Below are positions 9,957-20,899 of a DNA stretch of 64,000 nucleotides, piece after piece; positions within the stretch are counted from its first letter, which is position 1, and every line of letters begins with the position of its first letter. The stretch covers positions 41,395,653 through 41,459,652 of the forward strand of contig OX328125.1 of the NCBI GenBank assembly GCA_946811695.1, written 5' to 3'. The notes beneath the pieces are model-generated. The model saw only the letters and a list, made by a program, of their open reading frames with translations, was not told the DNA's origin and did not search any database. Both the position numbers and the translations under genes were made by a program. The DNA is from Gonocerus acuteangulatus. Taxonomy: Eukaryota; Arthropoda; Insecta; Hemiptera; Coreidae.

Positions 9957-10530
9957 TGTCACTACCTGCGGATGTTCTGTGACCTTTCACAACGCCACAT
10001 AAACACTTTCATTACACTGTCATGCGACTGTAATTGTTTGGGAATACCTCAGTATCGGGTGCATTTTTTGTTAGAATTTTTCAGGTAGACAATTTTTTTC
10101 GTAAAAAACATAAAAAATCTTTCAGTCAGCCGATTTTAAAACGGAAATCATTGTTGGAATGCCCGAACAATACTGAAGGCAACTGTCTTTACCCGGAGCT
10201 GTAAATGTGAATCCCATTCATTTACGAGCCTTTTGAATCTAAAGGGAAAACTAATGGAGGAGTGTCCTTCCGAAGGGACACTCGTAATCTGGTAGGATCG
10301 CTATTGTCCTTCCGTAATGATACCCGCAGCGAAAGTGTTAATGCTTCTCTAGTTACTGCGATCCCTGTAGAATTTTATGATATTTCACAACGCTGTGTTT
10401 ATTATTGTATTCGGAGATAATTATCAGGACATTGTGGCCCAATCGAGATTCCTTGTGGCATTTCACAAGGCCTTATTATTGTATTGGGCAGAGATCTTCC
10501 ACTAGTCATTGCGGCTCTCGAGGATCTTTT
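9957..10530. repeat. Degenerate tandem repeat, about 85-95 bp units
   Basis: Three segments share an order of blocks: CTGCG, then TTTCACAA, then a TTATTATTGTATT-like block and a closing ATTG(C/T)GG. They start near 9967, 10356 and 10430. The last two are adjacent and the first is separated by about 300 bp. Divergence is high, so the boundaries are approximate. Confidence 0.35.
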
Positions 10531-11913
10531 GCAAACAAATGTCGGAGAAGAAGGTAAACAGATGTGAAAAAATACAATCTGTTTAGATAAGCTGAAATGT
10601 GAAGAAGAAGGGGGAAAAAAAAAACAAAAAACAAATAACAATAGAGTACTGTAATTCTAAATTAATTCCAGATCTAACTTGGCCCACAAGAACGAAATCA
10701 CTAACCTCAAAGAAAGTAAACAGATCGCGATAAATGATCCAAGGATAATCGCTCCTCAAGATGTTTTGATGGCCTGATAAGTCAACGCCCGCCTGTCACT
10801 AATCATAGACAAATAAGATCTGATAATATTAGTCGAATCACACATCCGAGCGTTTAAAGAAGAGTTACTATCTTTTTAATATTCTTTCTAGTTTCAGAAC
10901 GCTAGGCCTCCTAGTAAATGATAAGTGCCTCCTTATGCAGCATAACAACACTAAAAGGTATTTTATCAGTAGCTGTAATTTATGTAAGCCTCGAGAATAA
11001 AAAAAGTTATGTAACTATAAATATTAATAATGGACAAGTTCTTGGGTAATATTAGAACTAGTAAAATAAAAAAAAAAAAACTTTTGCTAATGACATTGAG
11101 CGTAGATACAAAGTAATAAAAATAAAATAAAATATCAACTCTCTTTTGCACAACATGATCAATTAAAGTTAACACGACTAACAAGCATTTATGCTGTTAA
11201 GGGAACCTTTGTTCTGGGTTGAGGCAATTATTTAAATGTTTTTTTTAAACTGTGATAAGGAAAAGTCTTCTGCAATAGTAATCATATCAGTAAACTTATA
11301 ATATAGAGTAGAAACATTTAAAAATGAGATATGCCCCAATGTCTTCCTTTCCTTTCTTCTTGAATTCCTTAACCAGTGTTCAGGACACAATAACAACATA
11401 AAAGAAACAGGCTGCTTTATCCCCCCCCCTTTAGCATCTTTCGCCTTTAATGATACAATTCAGGTGCAATATCCAAGGTCTACTTAAAGATTCTCCAAGA
11501 GTTATATCTGAGCCCTATAAACAACATGTCTACACGTTCAACCTTGCTTGAATCTGTTGTGATACTGGAGAGAATGCAAAAAATATTCATGAGGTTCGTC
11601 AGATTTTGGCTTGCAATAATTCAAACATGCATTAACTAGAGAAGCAACCCTACGATAATTTAACCCAAACAGTACGATAGATAACTCTTAAAGGGCGATG
11701 CTTTGCTCAGGGACAAGAATTTCTAACAGGGCCTTTTTTCTTATTCAGAATCAAACAGCAAATCTTTTTGGTTGGCTCCAATTCCTTATTAGCACTTTCC
11801 TCCAAAGGAAAGTAGCTATTGAGGTTGCACTCATGACGGAATTTTTTATACTACATTTTATTTGGGACAAGATGGTTGCCAGAACCTCTTCAAAACCTTC
11901 CAATTCCTATAAT
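10531..11913. other. Non-coding stretch, nothing recognised
   Basis: AT-rich sequence with an A-run at 11070-11080 and a short C-run near 11422-11430. No element ends or exons were recognised. Confidence 0.5.
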
Positions 11914-12124
11914 TTATTTAAATTTTAACGTCCATTATTATTAACTGAGAATTTTGGGACGAGTTATCTATATTTTACCACCATTTTCTAGCCAGGATAG
12001 GGCTGATGCCTTTTTTTTTTTTCTAAAGAAGAAAAGCCACCACCCCATAGTGGGAATCGAACCCACGACCTTTGGCACGGAGTGTTGAGTGCTCACGCCT
12101 TAACACTCACGGCCACTGGGCCTC
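11914..12124 (-). mobile_element. SINE family B, copy 1
   Basis: On the minus strand the copy starts with the tRNA-like head GAGGCCCAGTGGCCGTGAGT, has the B-box GGTTCGATTCC, and ends in an A/T-rich TTTAAATAAATT tail. A 14-bp duplication with one mismatch flanks it (11900-11913 and 12125-12138). The middle body carries GGCTGATGCC-complement sequence shared with all other copies. Confidence 0.88.
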
Positions 12125-12300
12125 CCAATACCTATAATATTAAGTAATTTAACTTAGGAAAGGACGACAGGAAATAGGAGAATAATTAAGGCTAACCCTT
12201 CATCTCAGTAATTTATTTTATTATAACTTTCTTACTGAGCCCTCAGCCATTTACAAACATGAATCAACATTTGTAATTTAGCCATCATTTAATGTAATTG

Positions 12301-12509
12301 TGGAGGCCCGGTGGCTGTGAGTGTTAAGGCGTGAACACTTAACACTCCGTGCCAAAGGTTGTGGGTTCGATTCCCACTATGGGGTGGTGGCTTTTCTTCA
12401 GAATAAAGAAAAGGCGTCAGCCCTATCCTGGCTAGAAAATGGTGGTGACCTATAATAACCCGTCCCAAAATTCTTAGTTAATAATAATGGACGTTAAAAT
12501 TTAAATAAA
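12301..12509 (+). mobile_element. SINE family B, copy 2
   Basis: A full-length plus-strand copy with B-box GGTTCGATTCC, ending in AAATTTAAATAAA. The 11-bp duplication TAATGTAATTG is exact at 12290-12300 and 12510-12520. It faces copy 1 head to head, only 176 bp away, so the pair can fold into a long hairpin. Confidence 0.93.
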
Positions 12510-12889
12510 TAATGTAATTGCCTTCCTTTTGCCAACAGAGTTGTTAACAGAAGGAAGTCAATTTATAGATGACGTTTTTCAATACTTAAGGAAAGGTGGT
12601 CTATTTGCAGAAATGTGATACATACACACACACATTGGCCTCTTTTTTTCAATATTATTTTTTTGGGGGATTTATATTAATATGTATGAATATGTATACA
12701 TTTAATTACTGATTAAATAAAATAAACGAAACATTATTATTTTCAGCGATGACACGCCCTTGTTGCGGCCTCATAGACTGATAACTAAAGACGAATTAAG
12801 CCTTAAAGTTTAAATTTGAACATTTCGGACAGCTGATGAAGAGGCTTCATTGAAAAAGCAGAAGTGATAAGAGAGAGGACCCCTCACTC

Positions 12890-13080
12890 GGCAAGACAGT
12901 AGTCGTCCTGAGCAACTGATAAGGCGCGGCAACACCACTGTGGGCTGCTGGCCAAGGTTTCAGCACCACCTGTGTCTTGCTTCACCTCACTGACCTCACG
13001 TAGCCGGGCCAACTGTCATCTCCAGGACTCTTGCAGGACCTTCAACACAACCTTCACCCACTAACGTTAACTATTCCAGC
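12890..13080. other. GC-richer island of unknown nature
   Basis: About 190 bp stand out from the AT-rich surroundings, with many CACC and GGCC stretches. No long reading frame or family motif is visible on either strand. It could be an untranslated exon or promoter region, or an old repeat. Confidence 0.3.
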
Positions 13081-13661
13081 TCTTTAAGACATAAAATGTC
13101 AACAATTCTGTCCTTGCGGAGTGGAGAATGTTCTCGAAAATAGCAGAAGTTAAAATTCCATTAAGAGGAAAGCAGTAACTCACTGCCTGAACTTTAAAGC
13201 TTGGAATAAGGTCGATAATGGAGTTTCTTCCATAACAGGCGAGAAAAGCATTCAGTTAATTTCCGAAGCTAGAGTAGAAAGAGACAAGAAGAACTTGGTG
13301 CTTGTTTACGAACCTAATTAACTCCGCAACATATTGGTCATCGTCACAAAAAAAAAAAAAAAATAGTTTTCTAATTCATCATATGGTTCCTCCATGACGG
13401 ATCGAACACAATCTTTTGCCCTAGAGACTGAGTAATTTTGAGATAGAGAGCGTCAATTGCCTACCATAAACATTACAGAAGTTTTAGAGTCGGATCACTG
13501 TAAAATAAGTCCTTTGAATTTGGGATGGGGAAATATTATTTGATTTTCAAAAATGAATATTTTATTCTCTTTGAAAACATAATTTAAGAAGAAGGTGATG
13601 TAATTTGATGCCAGCTGAGATTCAGGAGATTTCTACGACACAGCAATCTTGTTCAAACTCA

Positions 13662-13927
13662 CATATGGACCATGTTAATCAGAAAGGAACCTAGTGACAG
13701 TATAAACATTCTGAGAAAATTGCTCTTTAAGTTGCAATATCTTAGAGATTCACTCAATTATTCTTTTTCAAGTATTTTGTCGTCAAAATATTCAATATTT
13801 TACCAACTATTTCCATGATGTTTCTATTTAGTGTAACATTTCTGACAACTAAATAGCTGAAAGTAAATAACACTTAATTTTTTCAAAATAAGGCGCTTGA
13901 TCCTTTCTGATTAACATGATCCATATA
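13662..13927. mobile_element. MITE-like inverted-repeat element
   Basis: Inverted arms of about 33 bp at 13662-13695 (ATGGACCATGTTAATCAGAA) and 13895-13927 enclose an AT-rich core of about 200 bp. A single similar arm with TTCCTTTCTGGTTAACAT occurs at about 29329-29364. No coding sequence and no clear duplication are seen. Confidence 0.55.
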
Positions 13928-14189
13928 AGATTAAGTTAAGAACTAACTACTCCATACATTGTACAGTAGGTAAACGAGAATGCAAAACTAGAGAAGTTCG
14001 ACTACAACTACAAAGTCCTCTGCAATACAGTGACAAATGGAATGGAATCTGCTGATGGAAGTCGAAAGTGGGTGTTGTACCATTATACTGCATGCCTACA
14101 CGTGGATCCAGTAGAATACCACCTGGCTGTAGAACATATCAGAGACTGTACTAGTGACCAAATATAATAAATCTATATCAAATCTCTCT

Positions 14190-14580
14190 TTAGTTTATCA
14201 TCATCATCATTATCATATTGAGTCATCTTTGAACAGATTTATGCCGTGTGATTAGGAAGTCTGCACAGCCTTCTCCATATTTGTCGGATTGCCATCAGTT
14301 GCCTTCTTTAGTCCCATTTAAGTTCTCATTTCAGAAAATCCTTCTTCACATAGTCTTTTCATTTAGTCCGTGGCCGACCCCCTTCTCGCGTCCAATATAC
14401 TTTGGTTCATTTGATTTTGCTAGTAATTCTGTAAGGTTCCATTCGAAGGAGGTGTCCAAGCCATCTCAGTTGATTCTCCTTTATTATTACAATGACAGCT
14501 TTAACATTGAGGTTCAGACTAATTGTTTTCCTCTCAATATTCCTAAGAAATCTCATTTCTCACGCTCGACTTCATGATTT
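14190..14580 (-). pseudogene. Degenerate LINE C-terminal fragment
   Basis: On the minus strand the translation contains NQLRWLGHLLRMEPYRITSK, then GGRPRTK and RQLMAIRQIWRRLCRLP. These are the conserved RLRWxGHxxRM and GRPRxRW blocks found at the C terminus of RTE-like non-LTR reverse transcriptases. At least four TGA or TAA stops interrupt it, several of them where tryptophan is expected. No polymerase core remains. Confidence 0.7.
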
Positions 14581-14976
14581 GTGCTTCTTTGCTAGAAAAA
14601 ATATATCAATTCAATGTTATATGCAAGAGCATGTGGATATGTAGAACATCCCTCTTTGTAGAAATATTATAGCGAGGAAATAAAGAAAGATTTTTTCAGT
14701 TTAAAGTGTTATGTTGAACAGTTACAATACATTGTACTAGAAAAGCAAAACAATACAATGACATATGTCAAGAATCTGCAACGGTCCACTTGTAGGGTTG
14801 GTACAGCCACTGAACGTCCTACAGGCACACCTCAACATTAAAAATATTTACAAATTGTAAGAGCCGCTGGTGCAGGGTAGTCCTAAGTTATAGGGGTTTG
14901 TTTTGGCACTACTTTGGGGTCATATATTCCATCCACTCCCTACTTAGGTACTTAGGTCAAGTGTAAAGCAAGTTCT

Positions 14977-14981
<5 letters not shown>

Positions 14982-15052
<71 letters not shown>
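14982..15052. repeat. AT microsatellite
   Basis: About 70 bp of AT dinucleotides with one ATAC interruption. Confidence 0.95.
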
Positions 15053-15054
<2 letters not shown>

Positions 15055-15840
15055 TTAATGAACATTCAGCTAAAAGGATTTCAATGCATGCTTGGTTTAC
15101 CCATCTGAATAAAGTAACATATGAGCTGAGAATAAACAGAAAATACGTAATTCCAATCCATTATTATGGTATAATGCAAGAAATGGCACGAGTCAGCACT
15201 TAGGTAACTTCCTGCGGATCATTTTCCAAGGTTGAGATTGTTCTATTCAAACTTGCTGAGATACCATTTTTAAATTCAATAAGGTTATGAATAGACGCCT
15301 TCCACACCAACCAGTCAGTCGTTTTTAGGGGCTATGAAAAATATTTAAAACAATCAGAGCACATGATTATTAAATCCTTTAGCCTATATAGCCTAGTTCA
15401 GGACTATAAGGAGGTTTCTGGCTGAAATGGATTAAAGCTACTCAGCACCCTATAAATGGGATTCCTGCTTGAATTTAAAGCTCAATTGATGTCCGCTGAG
15501 AAATTATGGTTGAGGATCTTTTCTAGGATATCACCCATATGCTGCAATATTCCATTAGCGTGTAAAGCATTGAACTCTTCAGAGATATTGTTGAGCTAGT
15601 GAGACCCAGCTATACTCTAAGTCGGGACTCTCTGCATCAACAATCTTAGTTTGTTAAAACATTGTTTAGGCAGCCTCAGCTCTCACATCGATGACAACTT
15701 AGACCAGCAATTCATTATTCTATTTGTTGCACTAAAGAGAAACGACAGCCATGGAATATGTGGAGGATTAGGAAGACGGAAATACGTCGAGTATTTGACC
15801 AGTCCTTTACTTCAGATGTATAACTTAAATACGCACAGCT

Positions 15841-15876
<36 letters not shown>

Positions 15877-16007
15877 AACAGAAGAACTATCCAAAAGATA
15901 ATACTTTGTAAAGACTGTATTACATTTTAGTTTAGTTAATTTTGTGTGTCATACAATATACAGCACACTACCTTCCAGAATTCTCAGTAGCTCAAAGCCG
16001 AGCCACA
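15053..16007. other. Non-coding stretch with a 28-bp T run
   Basis: A T homopolymer lies at about 15845-15871. If a retroposed copy sits on the minus strand upstream of it, its body is not recognisable. Confidence 0.45.
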
Positions 16008-16053
16008 CGTGGTTGGATATATTTATCGAGCACGATAAATATATCCAACCACG
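16008..16053. repeat. Perfect short hairpin, 21-bp arms
   Basis: Arms 16008-16028 and 16033-16053 are exact reverse complements around the 4-base loop AGCA. The arm starts CGTGGTTGGATATA. No flanking duplication was seen. Confidence 0.9.
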
Positions 16054-17471
16054 CGATGAGGTTGTCTCAACTATAGAAGAATGACTTCAGGACCACAATA
16101 ACGTAGGTTTAGTATTATTCTTTTTTAAATTGTATTTGTATAAATCTTTAAACACTTAAATATTATTATTTCATTCCGCAAAATGTTTTGAATTTCTCAT
16201 TGGCAGTTTTTTCAAAAGTGATCCCAAGGTCCCATGAGTCAGAAGATTATTACACAGACACTGGCCATTCTCTCCTTCAGTCTTCCTCCGTCTTCCCGCT
16301 CTAATTATTCAAGAAGGCTGCTAATGGACATATCGTTAAAGGTTTAATAAATATTCTACAATAATCTGTCTCCTTCTTAGCCGATATCAAACTAACCCCG
16401 TCTTTGTATTCTCTAAAGGGTAACTATTTCAGGAAGTTTTTTGCTCGCAGGTTGTTGGGAGCATTAATAAGCTGGTTCCAGTGTGAACCTCCACTCGTAA
16501 TAAACCAATTATTCTGTTTGACAAATTTGTCAATAATTTTATTTAAAAAATGCCTCAAAAAGCTTCGGACAAAACCTGCTTATCCCAAAGACATTCAACA
16601 AGCTTGGAGAAATCGAGCATATTCTTCATGAATGGCCATACAGCAAAAGACTACATAGACCGGAACAAGTCATCTTATTGTATTCCGGTAAGAGATTGTA
16701 TTCAAGTAACTGATATTTTCCAAAAGAGTTCTTTCTATAATTTTTAAAATAACAAATCCATTATTAAAGTTCAATTTATTATAAAGACTAAAATAGAGAT
16801 AGTACACACCGGTCTGACGATTAATGACTACAACTTGCTACTATCGTCCGCCTTAAATTCGCTTTTTCCTGTTTTCTAAACTAACTCACGGAAAAATGCA
16901 AAATAAAAAACTAGGCCTAGCACCTATTTTTGAATCACGCGAGAGATCAGATACCAAGAAACGTCTAAAAACTTACAATTTTCCAGAAAACACTTTATAA
17001 CTATTAAGTTCATTTGTAGGCAACTGTTAATGTTCACACCAAAACAAAATTTCCCTTATATATGCCCATGTAATTTATATTACTTTTCGAGAAGAAATAT
17101 TATAAAGCAAGTACTAACCTCACAGCGGTCGAAAAACAGCAATTACTATAACCTTTCATATATGTTTCTTGAATTCAATTGAAAGGCTTAGATAAACTGC
17201 TGATTACATAACTTCACGGTGTTAACGCCCATAGAGGTCGGAGAAAGGCGAGATCGCTAACCTCTGTGGGAGAAATGACCGTTCGAAAGCCACAAAACAA
17301 AAGTGGAGTGAATGGTTAAATGGTTTTAACAACGAGGCTTAAGTAACATTTTTTAGAAGGGAAAAGTTTCTTTCATAACGGTATTAATTAATGAGGGACG
17401 ATAATAACACAAATCCGGAAGCCAGAAAAACACTTTCCCTACAGGAGAATGTCCTAGCAGTTGAGAGGATG
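16054..17471. other. Non-coding stretch, nothing recognised
   Basis: AT-rich DNA with small open frames of no known family. A short imperfect hairpin lies around 17227-17270 (CCATAGAGGT facing ACCTCTGTGG). Confidence 0.45.
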
Positions 17472-17517
17472 CAGAGTTGGGCAAACGTTAGCGCGCGCTA
17501 ACGTTTGCCCAACTCTG
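17472..17517. mobile_element. Minimal 46-bp hAT-like element
   Basis: A perfect 46-bp palindrome with no loop: 17472-17494 is the exact reverse complement of 17495-17517. The ends read CAGAGTTGGGCAAACG, resembling hAT terminal repeats. It is flanked by the exact 8-bp direct repeat AGAGGATG at 17464-17471 and 17518-17525, the length hAT transposases produce. It has no internal sequence beyond the two ends. Confidence 0.75.
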
Positions 17518-17805
17518 AGAGGATGATTAGTAAATCCAGAAAAATAAGAACAACATCCCGAAGGAGCTGATAAATGAATAGATTCCTTAGCTAGGCAACG
17601 AGAGTTATAAAACAAATGTATTATATTTTTCTTTTATTGCAAGGTTGACCTCATTAAACGCGAAAGTACCGACAAAAAATTGTATTTCTCAGAACCCATG
17701 TATCACGAAAATAACGGGTTTTCTAAGTGTTGTGTGCGAAGAATTTGCACTACATCCAACCAGGACTCCTGGTTGGAGTCCAACCAAGAGTACTTTATAT
17801 GTATT

Positions 17806-18235
17806 TTGGGTCCGGAGTAAACCCCCCCTTCTAATGAACCGATTTAGTTTATTTTTACAACACATATTTACCTGTGGATTACCACTACGAATACCGAGTT
17901 TCGTCGAAATATACCAAAAATCACGGCTGGTAGTGGCGAATTGGTATTGTGGGTCCGGAGTAAACCCCCCCTTCAAATGAACCGATTTAGTTCCTTTTTA
18001 TATCTCACTTTTCTCTCTATATTACCACAACGAATACCAAGTTTCGTTGAAATATAACAAATATTACGGGTTGACATAGAAAATAGTGTTTTGGGTTCGG
18101 GGTAAACCCCCCCCCCCCCCCTTCCGGTGGACCGACTTTGGTGGTTAACGAACTCGTTCAATCGTTTGCTAATTGAATGCTATATACTAAGTTTCGTGAC
18201 GAAAAAAACAAACACTCTGGCCGCTATCGTGTTAA
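17806..18235. repeat. Tandem repeat, 142-143 bp period
   Basis: Units starting with GGGTCCGGAGTAAACC lie at 17808, 17951 and 18093 (the last diverged and truncated). Each includes AATGAACCGATTTAGTT and CGAATACC.AGTTTCGT. The C-run after GTAAA grows from 6 to about 15 across units. A diverged single copy is at 35405-35520. Confidence 0.85.
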
Positions 18236-18236
18236 C

Positions 18237-18240
<4 letters not shown>

Positions 18241-18294
<54 letters not shown>
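18241..18294. repeat. AT microsatellite
   Basis: Fifty-four bases of pure AT dinucleotide next to the 142-bp tandem repeat. Confidence 0.97.
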
Positions 18295-18295
<1 letters not shown>

Positions 18296-18584
18296 GGGGG
18301 TCATTTTCAGTGTCTACTAGGTAGGTTGATAAAGATTTGAAGAAATTTTTCAAAAAATCCGTCATGAGTCCAACCTCAATAGCTACTTTCCTTCGGAGGA
18401 AAGTGCTAAAAACAAATGACTGCGAGCGGTTTGGGGAGGTAAATATAAATTAAAGTTTGATTAATTAAATTCATCTCATAAATAAATCAGCTGATCGAAT
18501 ACCTTAAATCAATATTTTAAGTCGAAATTAAAACTCAGAATTCGATAATAGATGCATGAAATCGGTTTCATTTCGATAGAGGAT

Positions 18585-18815
18585 CAACAGTTCAAGGGCG
18601 GGATTTCAAAAACCCGTTTTTCTTTTATTTTAATTTTTCGAAAAACAACTGGAATGTGTGTAATTTGTATATTTTTTCTGGAGTAGCAGTTAAGATCGAT
18701 AGGTCGAGGGCGGTACTTCGTAAAAACCCGTTTTTTTTTTTCAATTGTAATTTTTTGAAACCCCATTAAAATGGGAATAATTTGTAGAAAATTGGTACAA
18801 AAATACTTTGGGTGA
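18585..18815. repeat. Tandem repeat, about 112 bp period, two units
   Basis: Two diverged units share GAGGGCGG, AAAACCCGTTTTT and TAATTTGTA blocks. AGGGCG recurs at 18595 and 18707, giving the period. Confidence 0.65.
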
Positions 18816-19085
18816 AAGGTCAAGTTCGCTGCCCAGCCAAATTCGTCCACTGAAACATGTTTTTTTTTTGGGCGACATGCGCGTCTATATTTTCATATAG
18901 ATTATTAGGAATTAAAGAGACAAATCTTTTCCGTAATATTGTATCTTCTGACGTAATAGGACCTACCATTTTTGCTGTATAAACATATACAAGTGCATAC
19001 ATACAATAAGAGAAGCTGTGGTCGCGTGTAACTACACGTACAGTTAGCCTCATAGGTAGGTATTTCATGGAAAAACCGTGGAAAA

Positions 19086-19088
<3 letters not shown>

Positions 19089-19151
<63 letters not shown>
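19089..19151. repeat. AT microsatellite
   Basis: Sixty-three bases of AT dinucleotide, ending exactly where the Helitron-like element begins. Confidence 0.95.
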
Positions 19152-19154
<3 letters not shown>

Positions 19155-19649
19155 AAATCACGTGTCTGTCTGTTTATTTATTTATTTGTTTCTTTTTTCC
19201 TTATACAAATCTACACCGTTTGACCGATATTGACCAAACTTGGCACACAGGTAGGTCTTGATACGAGAAATCTCCTAGGATAGGTCAAAATAGTCAAATT
19301 TCAAAATTTGATCAAAAGTTCAAAAGTTTTGTTCAAGAAAAATTGGCAACACTGAACCATTCAGATTATGTCGGCCATTTTGAATCGACTACTACTGGCC
19401 TCTGTCGGCTGTTAGATGAAGTGCTGTTGTGTTGGCCTCTGCCGGTATCACGACTACTACTGGCCTCTGACGGCTGTTAGAAGAAGTGCTGTTGTGCTGG
19501 CCTCTGCCGGTATCATTATGAACTAAAACAAATTCACATCGTTTGACCGATTTTCGTAACTAGGTATAGACAACTAGGTATCAAGTCTTGATACGGGGAG
19601 AGTCATAGACAGAAAGTAGATGTAGCATGGTACGCCGGGTCACAGCTAG
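19152..19649 (+). mobile_element. Non-autonomous Helitron-like element 1
   Basis: The segment starts TCAAAATCACG after an A and ends CGGGTCACAGCTAG before a T, matching the A|TC...CTRR|T rule for Helitrons. The internal CTGTCTGTTTATTTATTT and GTTTGACCGATTTTCG blocks are of a kind frequent in Helitron-like repeats of arthropods. The hairpin expected just before the 3' end is weak (GCATGG facing CCGGGT). No Rep or helicase coding sequence is present. Confidence 0.55.
19386..19515 (+). repeat. Two 65-bp tandem units inside Helitron-like element 1
   Basis: The units 19386-19450 and 19451-19515 both begin CGACTACTACTGGCCTCTG and differ at three positions. Such internal tandem blocks are common in non-autonomous Helitrons. 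Confidence 0.88.
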
Positions 19650-20558
19650 TAGTAAATAAATCGAACTGAAAAATAGGAGTCCTGGGAAGGGACTTCTAGG
19701 ACTTCCATCTCTATTGAACTGAATTGACACAATAGCGATTCTCCAATCGCTTGTTGTGACTGGTAAATCACCACAATGGCTGTGTCTGAAACATAGACTT
19801 CTTAACGCATATGCCTTTCCTACTGAGAAGAGTATATTAGCCAAAGTGCAGCCAAAGATAAATAAACTTGAATTTGAGCAAGTTAATACGCTATGGACCT
19901 CCTTGGAAACCTGCGACAATGTCGAGTATCGCAGGTTTAAACATGTAAAAGTGTTTCTGAAAACAACGCTTAAATAAGATAGTTTATTTTACAGTTACTG
20001 ATCCGTCAATGAAATGGATAAATCAAAAGTTTAAAAGTCTGATGACTATCATTGAACAATAAATCTAATTATGACAAACAAAACAGATTGATTATTGCAT
20101 AGTTCGTCCCTACAGAGAATTGAGGGAGGGTGAGAAACAGCGAAGCCTTGGTGTATAATTGGGGATGGAAGTGTTTCTCAAGGGAACATATAATTTATAT
20201 GAACAACAAGTAGCTAATTCACTTGCAGCATTCAAGGTCGCCAAAGTTTATTTCTGTGCCTTTATGAAAACAATGACAACACAGACAATTAGATAGAGGG
20301 TGATTATTGGCTAACTCCTAATCACAGGTCATTATGCTTGAGAGGTTGTAAATCTCCAACATCCTTGCAACACAACATTAATCAAGGTATGCAAATAGGC
20401 TGCTTCCATAAGCCGCCGTGAAATTGGAGTATCAAGCTTGTCGGACCTTTTCATCGGATAGAAGTGGAATTGCTTTATAAGGGGATTATTTTTATCATCA
20501 ATTAGCTGGGGAAGAGGAAACAAATATTGCACCATATGGTTTATTGGAAAATAAATGG
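19650..20558. other. Non-coding stretch, nothing recognised
   Basis: Moderately AT-rich DNA with only short unconnected open frames. No element ends or splice-bounded exons were recognised. Confidence 0.45.
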
Positions 20559-20899
20559 GGGTAAAAATGAAGTTTCACGCCTTTAAAACCGATTTCTTTC
20601 AATATTTGTACAATAACGTATTTTGATGCACTAAACACGAATACCATCAGCTGTTTGGTAGTGATAGGTCCATAGCTGCCTAATTTTTGTCTGTGCTTTT
20701 GTATTCAATTTAACATTAAATTAGTGATTTGTTCTTAAAAGTTTTTTCCGGAGTCTTTCCTTAACTGTTTCCCTCAAGAACAAGACGAATTTTGGAAGTA
20801 TTGGTGAGCAATTAATTATTATAACTTAGTTTTTAAGGCGCAAACCATTCTGAAGGGGTTAGGAACCCCTGTGTTGGAGATCAGTAAATCTCCATAGTG

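Noticed and set aside
17645..18161. Frames of about 60-110 codons on both strands
   Set aside because: They lie across the 142-bp tandem repeat and repeat with its period.
17806..18235. CRISPR-like array
   Set aside because: The units are contiguous tandem copies with no spacers, in a eukaryotic context.
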